Made by a program: the position numbers and the translations under genes. Under the pieces are notes generated by a model. That model was not told the DNA's origin. It did not search any database and worked only from the letters and a program-made list of their open reading frames with translations. A stretch of 64,000 nt of DNA from the NCBI RefSeq assembly GCF_900156075.1, contig NZ_FTMM01000001.1:1-64000 (forward strand), given 5' to 3'. Within the stretch, counting starts at the first letter, position 1. Every line of letters begins with the position of its first letter. Positions 35,920-45,655 of this stretch are shown here, piece after piece. Origin of the DNA: Chryseobacterium sp. RU37D. GTDB taxonomy: Bacteria > Bacteroidota > Bacteroidia > Flavobacteriales > Weeksellaceae.

Positions 35920-37176
35920 TTAATGCCCATGACCTCCGGAATCAGATAATTTTGCATTTACGAAAAACGCACCTTTTATAACAATTCTCGCATTAGGAGC
36001 AATAGGACTTACAGAAGTAATTCCCGTGTATCCCATATCTGAAGAACCTTTGATAATTTGAATTTTTTCAAAATTCATTTTGGGCTGCCTTTTTACAAGA
36101 TTTCCTGCCCGGTGTCCGTGATCTTTATCCTCTTTTTCTTTTGTATGATTTTCGGGGTTTTTATCTGTTTGTACAAAAACATAATATTTTCCGTCTGCCT
36201 CAACAATGGCTTCATTGGGAATTGCAGGCGTCGTGCTTTTGTCAAGGCTTACAATTCCTGTGATGTTCATTCCATCAATTAATCCAGATTTATTTCCTGT
36301 TACGTTGGCGTGAACAGAAATGGTCTTGCTTTCATTTTCAAATGAAGATCCGATGCTGTAAATTTCCGCATCATATTCAGTATCAGGATTATTAGTCAAT
36401 TTAAAATGTACAATTTGTCCCACCCTCATTTTCTGCAGATCTTTTTCAAAAACCTGCAAATCAAGATGAATAGAATTGTTATCTATAATATCTAAAACAG
36501 GAGACGAAACATCAACATAACTTCCGATCTGTGCATTTATATTACTGATTGTGCCGCTGATCGGTGCGGTAATTACGAGTGCTGATCGTAAATTTCCGTT
36601 TGTAAGCGCCGCAGGGTTTATTCCCATTAATTGCAATTGCCTTCTAAGTGAAGCTTTTTGAGTTCTCAGGCTTTTCAGTTCTGCGTCAGAGCTTTGAAGA
36701 TTCTTTTTTGCACCAGCGTCATTGTCAAACAGCTCCTTTTGTCTTCTGTATTCCTGTTCTGCAAATGAAATTCTGCTGTTAACTGTTAAATACTTTTCCT
36801 GCAGCTGAATATATTCAGGATTGCTTATATTCGCCAAAACCTGACCTTTCCTCACAAAATCACCAATCTGAACGTTGATGGTCTGGATCACTCCACCATA
36901 CAGGGAGGTAACATTGGCTTTCTTATTATTTGGAACTCTTAATAGACCATTGGCTTTGATGGTTGATGTAAGTTCTTTCATTTCAACGGTTCCCAAAGTG
37001 ACATTTACTGATTTCATCTGTTCTTCTGTAGGCTCGGCAATGGTTTGTGGTGTTTCTTCATGATTTCTTTCCAGCTGCTTGGTTTGAGTGTTTTCTTCAT
37101 TCCCTTTCTTTTTTTGGCAGCTTAAAGTGAAAAGTAAAATCAATGCTCCTGAAACAATATGATATTTGATATTCAT
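35920..37176 (-). CDS. RND efflux periplasmic adaptor (CusB/CzcB-like)
   Basis: A 418-residue membrane-fusion lipoprotein with lipobox ending at C20 (LLFTLSCQKK). Domain order is typical: beta-barrel and lipoyl halves with KANVTSLYGGVIQTINVQIG, an alpha-helical hairpin (about 125-180, with SRISFAEQEYRRQKELFDND), lipoyl second half ITAPISGTISNINAQIGSYV, and C-terminal barrel. A His/Asp-rich segment HTKEKEDKDHGHRAG and terminal GGHGH could bind divalent metal. It bridges the pump to the outer-membrane channel. 4 bases after the CusA-TolC gene. Confidence 0.93.
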   Translation of the reverse strand: MNIKYHIVSGALILLFTLSCQKKKGNEENTQTKQLERNHEETPQTIAEPTEEQMKSVNVTLGTVEMKELTSTIKANGLLRVPNNKKANVTSLYGGVIQTINVQIGDFVRKGQVLANISNPEYIQLQEKYLTVNSRISFAEQEYRRQKELFDNDAGAKKNLQSSDAELKSLRTQKASLRRQLQLMGINPAALTNGNLRSALVITAPISGTISNINAQIGSYVDVSSPVLDIIDNNSIHLDLQVFEKDLQKMRVGQIVHFKLTNNPDTEYDAEIYSIGSSFENESKTISVHANVTGNKSGLIDGMNITGIVSLDKSTTPAIPNEAIVEADGKYYVFVQTDKNPENHTKEKEDKDHGHRAGNLVKRQPKMNFEKIQIIKGSSDMGYTGITSVSPIAPNARIVIKGAFFVNAKLSDSGGHGH

Positions 37177-37180
37177 TTTT

Positions 37181-40100
37181 TTATTTATTGATTATTGAAT
37201 TAATGATTATTACAGACTCATTGACCTGCTGGATAGATTCCAGATATTTTAAATGAATTTGGGTTGCTGTCTGCAAAGCAAAAAGATATTCCACATAGGA
37301 AATCTCACCCGTTTTATACCCCAATTGCCCTGCTTTAGTAATTTTTTCTGCATTCGGAATTGCCTTGTTCACATAATATTCATACTGCTTTACGTTTTGC
37401 TGATATTGGTAAAAAGCATTTTCCAATTGCGTTTTCAATTGTTTTTGCTGAAACTGAGCATTCGATTCTGCTATTTGTTTCTGATAATCAAAAGATTGTA
37501 TTCTTGCTTTTGTTGCTCTGAAGGTAAGAGGAATAGAAACTCCAATCGCTGCTGAATGAAATCTGTTTCCACCATTAAAATACTGTTCAATCCCGTTAAT
37601 ATTCTGAAAACCAATCAATGATTGGTTGATATAGCCGATTGTAAATTCCGGAAGACCTTGTGATTTTTCAACATTTTTATTCCTTTCGGCAATTTCCATT
37701 TCCTGATAGAAAGCTCTTACTGTAGGATGTTTTATAATAGTTGAACTGTCCAGGACATAATCTGCCTTCAAAGGACGGTAATTCTGACCAGACGGTACCG
37801 CTATATTCTCTGAAATATTCAACAATGTCTTTAGATTTCTGTAAGCATTGGTAAGATATACTTCATTCTGGGTTAATAATAAATTGATTTCACCCTTCTG
37901 AGTTTCGGCTGTATTAATTTCAATCTTTTTAATATCTCCTGCTTTAAATCTTACGGTTGCAATTCTTATAAAATCGTTATACAAACTGTCAAGATTTTTC
38001 AGTTTCAACTGATTATACTGCAAATATTCAATCTGATAATAATAGGTTCTGACCTGTTTTGCTAATTCATTTGCCGAAATTTCTTTATTGATCTGTTTTC
38101 CTTTGATTTGTTCGTTAATCAACTCTTTTCTGACTTTAAATAAAGAAGGAAACGGAATGGTTTGGGAAATTGCAAAAGACTGGTCGAATTTTTTCGAATT
38201 ATATTGCCCTAATTGTGCAGCAATATTCAACTTAGGAAGCTCGTTTGCTGTTGGTTTCAAAGCTTCTGCTGATTTAATATCCAAATCTTTTGACTTAATC
38301 AGATTATTATTGATTAAAGCTATTTGTATGGCCTGTTCCACAGTTAATGGATTTCCTTGCTGTGCTTTAAAAGCTTGTCCCAAAAACAAGAATCCCAGCC
38401 CAATAATTGTCGTTACAGATTTAATCCTCATCTTTTTTACATTAATTTTTTTACTGAAAATAATGTATAACATCGGAAGAACAAACAAGGTTAAAAAAGT
38501 TGCCGTTACCAAACCTCCGATAACAACCGTAGCCAGAGGTTTCTGAACCTCTGCTCCCGCTCCTGTAGAAATAGCCATGGGTAAAAATCCTAAAGAAGCA
38601 ACTGTTGCGGTCATCAAAACCGGTCTTAATCTGGATTTAGTTGCTTTTATTACCCGTTTTAGAATATCCGTTTCACCTTCCTTTTCAAGCTGGTTGAAAG
38701 TTCCGATCAAAACAATTCCATTTAAAACAGCTACTCCAAACAATGCAATAAAACCAATTCCGGCACTGATACTGAAGGGCATATCTCGTAATGATAATGA
38801 GAAAACTCCTCCTATAGCACTCATTGGAATAGATGTAAAAATGAGAGCAGCCTGCCTAAACGAATGAAAAGTGAAATAAAGCAACATAAAAATCAGTATC
38901 AAGGATACTGGAACCGCAATCATTAATCTTTTACTTGCCGCCTGTAGGTTTTCGAACTGGCCGCCATAAGTAAAGTAATATCCGGAATGTAGTGTTACCT
39001 TTTTATTTAGTTTTTCCTGAATTTCTTCCACTACACTTTGAACATCTCTGCCTTTCACGTTAAATCCAATTACGATTCTTCGTTTTCCGGCCTCCCGGCT
39101 GATCTGCGCGGGACCGAGCTTATAACTGATATTCGCTACCTGAGAAAGTGGAACCTGTATTCCGGAATTAGTAGAAATCATTAGATTATTTACATCATCT
39201 ATATTAGTCCTATACAGGCTGTCTAAACGAATCACCAGATCAAATCTTTTTTCATTTTCGAAAACGTGGCCTGCAGATTGCCCTGCAAAGGCGGTACTTA
39301 AAGCCTTGTTGACATCCTGAATATTCAATCCGTAATTTGCCATCCTGGTTCTGTCGTATTCCACATTGATCTGGGGAAGGCCACTTACCCTTTCTATCTG
39401 TGGAGAAGTAGCACCTTTTACAGACTGGATTACTGTAGCTGTTTTATCTGCATAAATAGCCAGCGAATCTAAGTTTTCACCAAAAATCTTTACTGCAACA
39501 TCCTGTCTGATTCCTGTCATCAGCTCATTAAATCGCATCTGGATTGGCTGATTCTTTTCAAAGAAAACCCCGGGAATTGTCTCCAGCTTTTCTGAAATTT
39601 CATCGGCTAGTTTATCATAAGCTTTTTTTGTTTTCCATTCTTTTTGTGGTTTAAGAACTACAATTAGGTCGGTTGCTTCAGGCGGCATTGGATCGGTGGG
39701 CACTTCTGCAGCTCCTGTTTTTCCGATAACCATTTTTACCTCATCAAATTTTTTAATCATCCTCGAAGCCTGCATTGATGTTTCGATACTTTGGCTTAAA
39801 GAACTTCCTTGCGGGAGAATACAATGAAAGGCGTAATCCCCTTCTTGTAATTGCGGAATGAATTCCCCACCCATTCTACCGAAAATTAAAATCGCAACAG
39901 TAAACAAAGCCACAGTTCCTCCAACCAGCCAGTATTTGATTTTCAGGGCTTTTTCGAGTAAAGGCTGGTATATCTTCTGAAGTTTGTTCATTATTTTATC
40001 TGAAAAATTTTCTTTATGATGAGGTTTTTTAGATAGAAACAATGTACTTATCATTGGAAGGTAGGTTAATGATAAAATTAAGGCACCTAAAATTGCAAAT

Positions 40101-41545
40101 CCCACGGTCTTTGCCATTGGGATAAACATTTTACCTTCAACACCTGCCAACGTTAAAATTGGAATGTAAACAATAAGAATTATAATCTCTCCGAATGCGG
40201 CACTGTTTCTGATTTTTGAAGTTGAGAGGAAAACTTCTTCATCCATTTCAACTTGTGTAAGAATTTTATTGGTTTTTTTTAAACCTAAATGGTGGAGTGT
40301 AGCCTCTACAATAATCACCGCTCCATCGACAATCAAACCAAAATCGATAGCACCTAAACTCATTAAGTTGGCACTTACCCCAAAAACATTCATCATTCCC
40401 AATGCGAAAAGCAGAGACAGCGGAATTGCTGAAGCCACAATCAAACCTGCCCTGAGATTTCCAAGGAACAAAACCAATACGAAAATGACAATCAAAGCTC
40501 CTTCAATCAGGTTCTTTTTCACAGTGCTGATGGCTCTTTTTACCAAGTCTGTTCTATCTAAAAAGGGTTCTATCACAACATCTGCCGGAAGCGACTTCTG
40601 AATTGTTGGAATTTTATGTTTAATATTTTTTACAACTTCATTACTGTTTGCTCCTTTCAGCATCATAACTACTCCTCCGACTGCATCAACTTCGCCATTA
40701 TAAGTCAAAGCACCATAGCGGACTGCATGCCCAAAACCTACATTGGCAACATCTTTTATGAAGATTGGAACACTTCCGGTCTCGTTTTTTACGGCAATAT
40801 TTTTAATATCTTCAATCGAGGTGACAATCCCGATTCCCCGGATAAAGTAAGCATTTGGTTTTTTATCAATATAAGCTCCTCCTGTATTTTGATTGTTCTT
40901 TTCTAAAGCAGTAAAAATATCCGTGATGCTTATTCCCATTGCTTTTAAGCGATTAGGATCTACAGCAACTTCATATTGTTTTAATTCTCCGCCAAAACTA
41001 TTAATTTCTGCTACTCCTGGAGTTCCGTTAAGCTGTCTGCGGACAATCCAGTCCTGCATGGTTCGTAAATCTTTACTGCTGTATTTTTTCTCACTTCCTT
41101 TTATGGGGTGGAGAATATATTGGTATACTTCGCCCAAACCAGTACTGACGGGAGCCATTTCAGGTGTTCCAATTCCTTTGGGAATTTCTTCCACAACCCG
41201 ATTCAGATGTTCACTGATCAATTGACGGACAAAATAAATATCAACATCTTCTTTGAAAACAACCGTAATTACAGACAATCCGAACCGGGAAATACTTCTT
41301 GTTTCTTCGATATCAGGAATATTGGCTATACTTTGCTCTATAGGAAATGTGACGAGTTGCTCAACTTCCTGCCCTGCAAGTGTTGGACAAACTGTAATAA
41401 TTTGTACCTGATTGTTGGTGATGTCAGGTACAGCATCAATAGGTAATCTGGTAGCACTCCAGACTCCCCAAATGATCAACATCAAGGTCATCAATCCGAT
41501 AATGATTTTATTCCTGATGCTAAATCGTATGATATTATCTAACAT
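37181..41545 (-). CDS. CusA/CzcA heavy-metal RND pump fused to a TolC-type outer-membrane channel
   Basis: A 1454-residue protein. Residues 1-1035 are a full heavy-metal RND pump: MLDNIIRFSIRNKIIIGLMT start, VDAVPDITNNQVQI-like region, and the proton-relay helix with DFGLIVDGAVIIVEA, whose two Asp and Glu are typical of HME-RND pumps. From M1039 follows a second signal-peptide-like segment, MRIKSVTTIIGLGFLFLGQA then FKAQQ, and a complete OEP/TolC protein (to 1454) with PLTVEQAIQIALINNNLI. This fusion is widespread in Bacteroidetes. The internal Met and leader suggest that the channel is cleaved off or separately initiated at 38431. Exports Cu, Co, Zn or Cd; the metal is not decidable. Confidence 0.94.
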   Translation of the reverse strand: MLDNIIRFSIRNKIIIGLMTLMLIIWGVWSATRLPIDAVPDITNNQVQIITVCPTLAGQEVEQLVTFPIEQSIANIPDIEETRSISRFGLSVITVVFKEDVDIYFVRQLISEHLNRVVEEIPKGIGTPEMAPVSTGLGEVYQYILHPIKGSEKKYSSKDLRTMQDWIVRRQLNGTPGVAEINSFGGELKQYEVAVDPNRLKAMGISITDIFTALEKNNQNTGGAYIDKKPNAYFIRGIGIVTSIEDIKNIAVKNETGSVPIFIKDVANVGFGHAVRYGALTYNGEVDAVGGVVMMLKGANSNEVVKNIKHKIPTIQKSLPADVVIEPFLDRTDLVKRAISTVKKNLIEGALIVIFVLVLFLGNLRAGLIVASAIPLSLLFALGMMNVFGVSANLMSLGAIDFGLIVDGAVIIVEATLHHLGLKKTNKILTQVEMDEEVFLSTSKIRNSAAFGEIIILIVYIPILTLAGVEGKMFIPMAKTVGFAILGALILSLTYLPMISTLFLSKKPHHKENFSDKIMNKLQKIYQPLLEKALKIKYWLVGGTVALFTVAILIFGRMGGEFIPQLQEGDYAFHCILPQGSSLSQSIETSMQASRMIKKFDEVKMVIGKTGAAEVPTDPMPPEATDLIVVLKPQKEWKTKKAYDKLADEISEKLETIPGVFFEKNQPIQMRFNELMTGIRQDVAVKIFGENLDSLAIYADKTATVIQSVKGATSPQIERVSGLPQINVEYDRTRMANYGLNIQDVNKALSTAFAGQSAGHVFENEKRFDLVIRLDSLYRTNIDDVNNLMISTNSGIQVPLSQVANISYKLGPAQISREAGKRRIVIGFNVKGRDVQSVVEEIQEKLNKKVTLHSGYYFTYGGQFENLQAASKRLMIAVPVSLILIFMLLYFTFHSFRQAALIFTSIPMSAIGGVFSLSLRDMPFSISAGIGFIALFGVAVLNGIVLIGTFNQLEKEGETDILKRVIKATKSRLRPVLMTATVASLGFLPMAISTGAGAEVQKPLATVVIGGLVTATFLTLFVLPMLYIIFSKKINVKKMRIKSVTTIIGLGFLFLGQAFKAQQGNPLTVEQAIQIALINNNLIKSKDLDIKSAEALKPTANELPKLNIAAQLGQYNSKKFDQSFAISQTIPFPSLFKVRKELINEQIKGKQINKEISANELAKQVRTYYYQIEYLQYNQLKLKNLDSLYNDFIRIATVRFKAGDIKKIEINTAETQKGEINLLLTQNEVYLTNAYRNLKTLLNISENIAVPSGQNYRPLKADYVLDSSTIIKHPTVRAFYQEMEIAERNKNVEKSQGLPEFTIGYINQSLIGFQNINGIEQYFNGGNRFHSAAIGVSIPLTFRATKARIQSFDYQKQIAESNAQFQQKQLKTQLENAFYQYQQNVKQYEYYVNKAIPNAEKITKAGQLGYKTGEISYVEYLFALQTATQIHLKYLESIQQVNESVIIINSIINK

Positions 41546-41699
41546 TGAATTTAGTTTTTATTGAAAGCCAAACGGTTTGTCATTTAAAGATGAATTCCAA
41601 ACGGCAACAAGGATGAATTGGAATACGCTGCAATGATATTGCAAAGTTTCCGCTACAAATGGATGAAAGACAAATATCTTCCATTAAAATCAATAAAGA

Positions 41700-42026
41700 T
41701 TAAATTTTAGGAGGCTGCCAAATCCGATCGTACACCAGATAAGCAAAATCATTCTTTTGGAAAAGAATCTTTTTGGAAAAATAGGTTTTTATATGCTTAG
41801 GTAAGTTTAAAACAGGTTCTATTTTAAAGGAACCAATGGCCATCTGGCAGCAATTACAAATACATAACGGAGAGCATATATCTCCTTTATCTTTGGAATG
41901 TGAGTCTTCAGAATAACTGGAAATTTTTGTGATTTCTCCAGAATAAGACTGTGCCTTAGCATCATTGCACGGTAATATAACCAATACCGCGAAATAGATT
42001 ATAAGAAGTAGTCTTAGAGTATTCAT
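41700..42026 (-). CDS. Small Cys-rich exported protein (DUF6660-like), first gene of the metal-efflux run
   Basis: A 108-residue protein with signal peptide (MNTLRLLLIIYFAVLVILPC...AKAQ). Central Cys cluster CSPLCICNCC (pattern C-x3-C-x-C-x-CC) and SHSKDKGD before it suggest metal binding. The end is DRIWQPPKI, echoing the WEPPK end of the protein at 35401. Position ahead of the CusA-TolC gene is common in Flavobacteriia. DUF6660 is from memory. A periplasmic metal sensor or chaperone is a reasonable guess. Confidence 0.75.
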   Translation of the reverse strand: MNTLRLLLIIYFAVLVILPCNDAKAQSYSGEITKISSYSEDSHSKDKGDICSPLCICNCCQMAIGSFKIEPVLNLPKHIKTYFSKKILFQKNDFAYLVYDRIWQPPKI

Positions 42027-42486
42027 AAAGCAAATTTAAAAATATATTTTAATCTGAAAGCTTTTTAATCTGAAATTAAATTTTTGAATATGACATAAAA
42101 TATGATTTCAGATAAAGTCTACTTTGAGTATTAATTCCAATGAAAAAATTATTTTAAACATATATTTGCAAGATTTGTGTCAGGTATAAAGCAACTAGCT
42201 TTTAATGAAACATAATAAGGAATTCCTTTACAATTATTCATTGCGAATATTTTGGTACACTTGGATAGAAAACAAATGAAAATCAAAAAGGATAGAGAAC
42301 TTTTGCGTAAGTTCCATATTCCGTGATATTGGCCTGATTCACATTAAGCAACCAATGCCGCGAGAGATACTTTGAAATGCCACAAGTTTCAAGCAGTACC
42401 TTTGCAGTTGGTTTAGGTGTCGCCTTCTTTATAAAAGATAATTAATTTTTGTGATGCATTATCCAAGGAAAAAAGGCTTTTAATAG
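42027..42486. other. Intergenic region with an outer-membrane protein relic
   Basis: The upstream part is the promoter region of the metal-efflux run. Bases 42338-42445 (plus) hold an open reading with RYFEMPQVSSSTFAVGLGVA then FFIKDN, which looks like the last strand of a beta-barrel protein; no body is present, so it is taken as a relic. Confidence 0.4.
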
Positions 42487-42741
42487 TTAATTTAAATTTA
42501 ATTGAAATCCTAAAATTTTATAAGTAATTTTATAATCAATGACCTTTCCGGAATAAATTTTAACATGAATATTTTTGTACATTGTTCCAAATAAGGTTTT
42601 ACGCAAGGTATATATGAGTTCATCATTTTTTGTATTTTCGGGAATTTCCAATCCATAGAATTCTTTTAATTCAAATGAAAGTTGATCCGAAATACCATCT
42701 GTATAGGAAGGGATATGTCCTTTAAGTGTGTTTTTTTCCAT
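42487..42741 (-). CDS. Hypothetical protein, 84 aa
   Basis: Not recognised. A soluble alpha/beta small protein with SDQLSFELKEFYGLEIPENT, then DELIYTLRKTLFGTMYKNIH and a closing strand-rich part. No signal peptide or membrane span. Preceded by an AT-rich promoter region and without partners. Coding potential looks fair (balanced charged and hydrophobic residues). Confidence 0.6.
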   Translation of the reverse strand: MEKNTLKGHIPSYTDGISDQLSFELKEFYGLEIPENTKNDELIYTLRKTLFGTMYKNIHVKIYSGKVIDYKITYKILGFQLNLN

Positions 42742-43130
42742 TGTTGAGCTTCTATTTTTAATTGTGAATTTTTATTTGAAGCTTATCTATCATTTTGTGT
42801 TTTTTTAGATATAAAAAATCGCAGTACAAATTTACTATGGTTTTTTGATTAATAAAATTTTGTATATAGATATTTTTCTATTTTACTGTTAATTTTTTAT
42901 TTAAAATAATTATTTATTGAAATATAATTAATATTTCTGAGTGTTTTTGTGAATATATTAATAAGCTTGCAACAACAAAATTTCTTTTTAAAAGAATTTA
43001 TTAGCTTAAAATTGAATAAAAAATACTATGAAGCTCTTGATTAAGTGTATTTTATTTTTTCACTTATTCTGTTTTCGGACGTTTGTTAAATCCTACAAAG
43101 ATTAAAATTGAAAATCTGATATATTTAATC
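42742..43130. other. AT-rich intergenic region
   Basis: About 390 bases above 75% A+T, with no frame of note. A terminator lies at its right end (43129-43164). Confidence 0.5.
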
Positions 43131-43164
43131 AAAAAACCACAACTTTATGGTTGTGGTTTTTTGA
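43129..43164. terminator. Bidirectional terminator
   Basis: TCAAAAAACCACAA and TTGTGGTTTTTTGA form a perfect 14-bp stem with an 8-nt loop. It serves the minus-strand gene at 43183-43599. Confidence 0.82.
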
Positions 43165-43182
43165 TTGGGTAATATATTATAA

Positions 43183-43599
43183 TTAAGATTTGGTGCCAAT
43201 TAATCCATAGTTCATTGCAGTGGGCTCTTTCCCGAATAAACATGAAAAAATGTTTTGAAATTCATGAATATATTTGCATTTGATTGAATTTCCGTAAATT
43301 TTTAAACCATCAACAATTTTTCTCGAATCAAGGTCGATATCATATTTGATAAATGGTTCGGGTCTTTCATATCTGATGCGCTGTTCAGAGATGTATGTTC
43401 TCGAAAATCCAAATTTTTCCAGCCACTCTTCCGTAATTTGGATAGGTTTTATTGCTTTTGCGGGAATAGAGAAACTGTGAATGTCATTTTCAATTTTTAC
43501 AAAATAATCTTTTTCATTGTCTTGGAATATCTCAGTAATATTATAAATCTGATTTTTGTATTCTACTAAGTTTTTAATTTTTAGATCTGCGACGTTCAT
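43183..43599 (-). CDS. Hypothetical protein, 138 aa (phage/mobile-type small protein)
   Basis: Soluble protein with an N-terminal half rich in beta strands, KIKNLVEYKNQIYNITEIFQ (an SH3-like opening), then EEWLEKFGFSR and YERPEPFIKYDIDLDSRKIV, and ending KYIHEFQNIFSCLFGKEPTA. Similar small proteins are frequent in Flavobacteriia genomes and prophages, with unknown function. The terminator at 43129-43164 is directly downstream. Stands alone. Confidence 0.72.
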   Translation of the reverse strand: MNVADLKIKNLVEYKNQIYNITEIFQDNEKDYFVKIENDIHSFSIPAKAIKPIQITEEWLEKFGFSRTYISEQRIRYERPEPFIKYDIDLDSRKIVDGLKIYGNSIKCKYIHEFQNIFSCLFGKEPTAMNYGLIGTKS

Positions 43600-44071
43600 G
43601 ATATTTTGTGTATTAAGGTTATTATACTAAAGTGATTGTGTATACAATGTAAACTTTACAAATACTATGCCCTATAAGGTATATAATATTTAAACTAATG
43701 TTAATTTAAACGTAAAATTTTAACTTAATTGACTGCTTTTTCGATATTTACATTGTTTGATTTTTTTAACAAAATTTTTAAAATTAAAAAATGTGTTGTC
43801 AATAATTATCATTTATTTGTGAATTATATTTGAAAATCTGTTTAAATTTTGTAGGTCTTTACTCTTGCTTAAATAGACAAAAATAACCCCTAAAAAATTT
43901 AAACAAGTTTTAAATATTAATCCAGAGTTTATTTTTCTTTAACAACTATTTGGATGCTAAACTGATTTAAGATAAAATTATTGATTAAAATCGAAGAAAA
44001 TTACCGCTTTATATTACATACTATTGAATTCTTTAAAATTTTAATTATAATTGCATAAAAATCTCGCACAA
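43600..44071. other. AT-rich intergenic region between divergent genes
   Basis: 472 bases containing the promoters of the 138-aa gene (minus) and the antiporter (plus). No open frame or clear repeat is seen. Confidence 0.5.
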
Positions 44072-45655
44072 ATGATAGAAGATTTTCCCTTTTACCTCTC
44101 ACTTATTATTGCTATTGTTTTGCTAATTATGTTGGCAAATAAGATAAAGGTTGCATATCCCGTTTTACTTGTTGTTGCAGGATTACTAATCAGCTTTATT
44201 CCAAATATTCCGATGATCAGGATTGATCCGGCATTAATTTTTATTATCTTTCTTCCACCTTTATTATATGAAGCAGCCTGGGCTATTTCATGGAAAGAAC
44301 TATGGAAATGGAGAAGAATTATAGGAAGTTTTGCATTTGTAGTAGTTTTCTTGACGGCAACTACAGTAGCTTTTGTAGCCAACCATTTTATCCCGGGATT
44401 TTCTCTTGCGCTTGGTTTTTTATTGGGAGGAATTGTTTCTCCGCCTGATGCTGTGAGCGCAAATGCAATTTTGAAGTTTGTAAAAGTACCTAAAAGAATG
44501 TCATCAATTCTGGAAGGTGAAAGTCTTTTGAATGATGCCTCTTCACTGATTATTTTCCGTTTTGCGATGATCGCGGTAGCCACGGGTCAATTTGTATGGC
44601 AAGAAGCTGTTCTAAGCTTTTCATGGATGGTGATTGGAGGAGTTGGCATTGGCTTATTTGTTGGTTGGTTGTTCATGAAAGGGCAGAAGATTCTTCCTAC
44701 AGATGCCAATATGGATACTATTCTTACGATTGTTGCGCCTTATGTCATGTATATTGCAGCCGAAGAAGTGCATAGTTCGGGTGTTTTGGCGGTTGTCAGT
44801 GGAGGTTTGCTTTTGTCTAATAATAGGCATAATTTTTTAAGCACATCTTCCCGTTTGCGTGGGAATAATGTCTGGGAAAGCCTTGCTTTTGTGCTCAACG
44901 GGCTGGTTTTTATTTTAATAGGATTAGATCTTCCGGAAATTACTGCAAATCTTGACGGAGTAAGTATTGCCGGAGCTGTTGGTTATGGTTTGTTAATTAC
45001 AGCTGTTTTGGTTATAGTTAGAATTTTATCTGCTTATGGTGCTGTTATCATCACATTGATTGCGAGGAACTATATTACTGTAGCAGATGTCAGAAGCCCA
45101 GGATTCAAAGCACCGGTTCTTTTGGGATGGACGGGGATGAGGGGAGTGGTTTCTCTGGCCGCAGCTTTATCAATTCCAGTAAAATTATATCATGGAGGGG
45201 CTGATTTTCCCCAGAGAAATCTTGTGCTGTTTATCACATTTATTGTAATTCTTACAACATTGGTAGTACAGGGTTTGACACTGCCATATCTGATCAAAAA
45301 AATGAATATGCAGTCTTTTAACGATCATCTTCCTGATGATGAGGCAGAGGACCTGATCCGCCGGGAAATGGCAAAAATGACAATTAATCATTTAGCGAAG
45401 AACTATGGAAATCTCCTTGAGAAAAGCCCATTTTTACAACAGGTTCATGAAAAATGGAAAGGGAAGATAGACGAAGAATCTGATATAAAGCTTTCCTCGG
45501 AGATCAAAATGGCCTATCTTGATATTCTTAATGTACAGAGAGCCTGGCTTATTGAGCAGAATCATGATAAAAACCAGCATTTTGATGAAGACCTTATCAG
45601 AAAGCACCTTATGAAGATTGATCTGGAGGAAGAAAGAATGTTATTGGTTCATTAA
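44072..45655 (+). CDS. Na+/H+ antiporter (CPA1, NhaP-like)
   Basis: A 527-residue inner-membrane sodium/proton exchanger with about 12 spans. Key region: LGGIVSPPDAVSANAILKF and LEGESLLNDASSLIIFRFAM, the ion-binding ND/DD-type core of CPA1 proteins, and GWTGMRGVVSLAAALSIP. A C-terminal cytoplasmic tail of about 110 residues is helical. The frame could start at a TTG at 44051, but the ATG at 44072 (MIEDFPFYLS) is preferred. Alone on its transcript. Confidence 0.93.
   Translation: MIEDFPFYLSLIIAIVLLIMLANKIKVAYPVLLVVAGLLISFIPNIPMIRIDPALIFIIFLPPLLYEAAWAISWKELWKWRRIIGSFAFVVVFLTATTVAFVANHFIPGFSLALGFLLGGIVSPPDAVSANAILKFVKVPKRMSSILEGESLLNDASSLIIFRFAMIAVATGQFVWQEAVLSFSWMVIGGVGIGLFVGWLFMKGQKILPTDANMDTILTIVAPYVMYIAAEEVHSSGVLAVVSGGLLLSNNRHNFLSTSSRLRGNNVWESLAFVLNGLVFILIGLDLPEITANLDGVSIAGAVGYGLLITAVLVIVRILSAYGAVIITLIARNYITVADVRSPGFKAPVLLGWTGMRGVVSLAAALSIPVKLYHGGADFPQRNLVLFITFIVILTTLVVQGLTLPYLIKKMNMQSFNDHLPDDEAEDLIRREMAKMTINHLAKNYGNLLEKSPFLQQVHEKWKGKIDEESDIKLSSEIKMAYLDILNVQRAWLIEQNHDKNQHFDEDLIRKHLMKIDLEEERMLLVH

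Noticed and set aside
37253..41446. Plus-strand open frames inside the CusA-TolC gene
   Set aside because: All lie antisense to a continuous, domain-complete reading frame.
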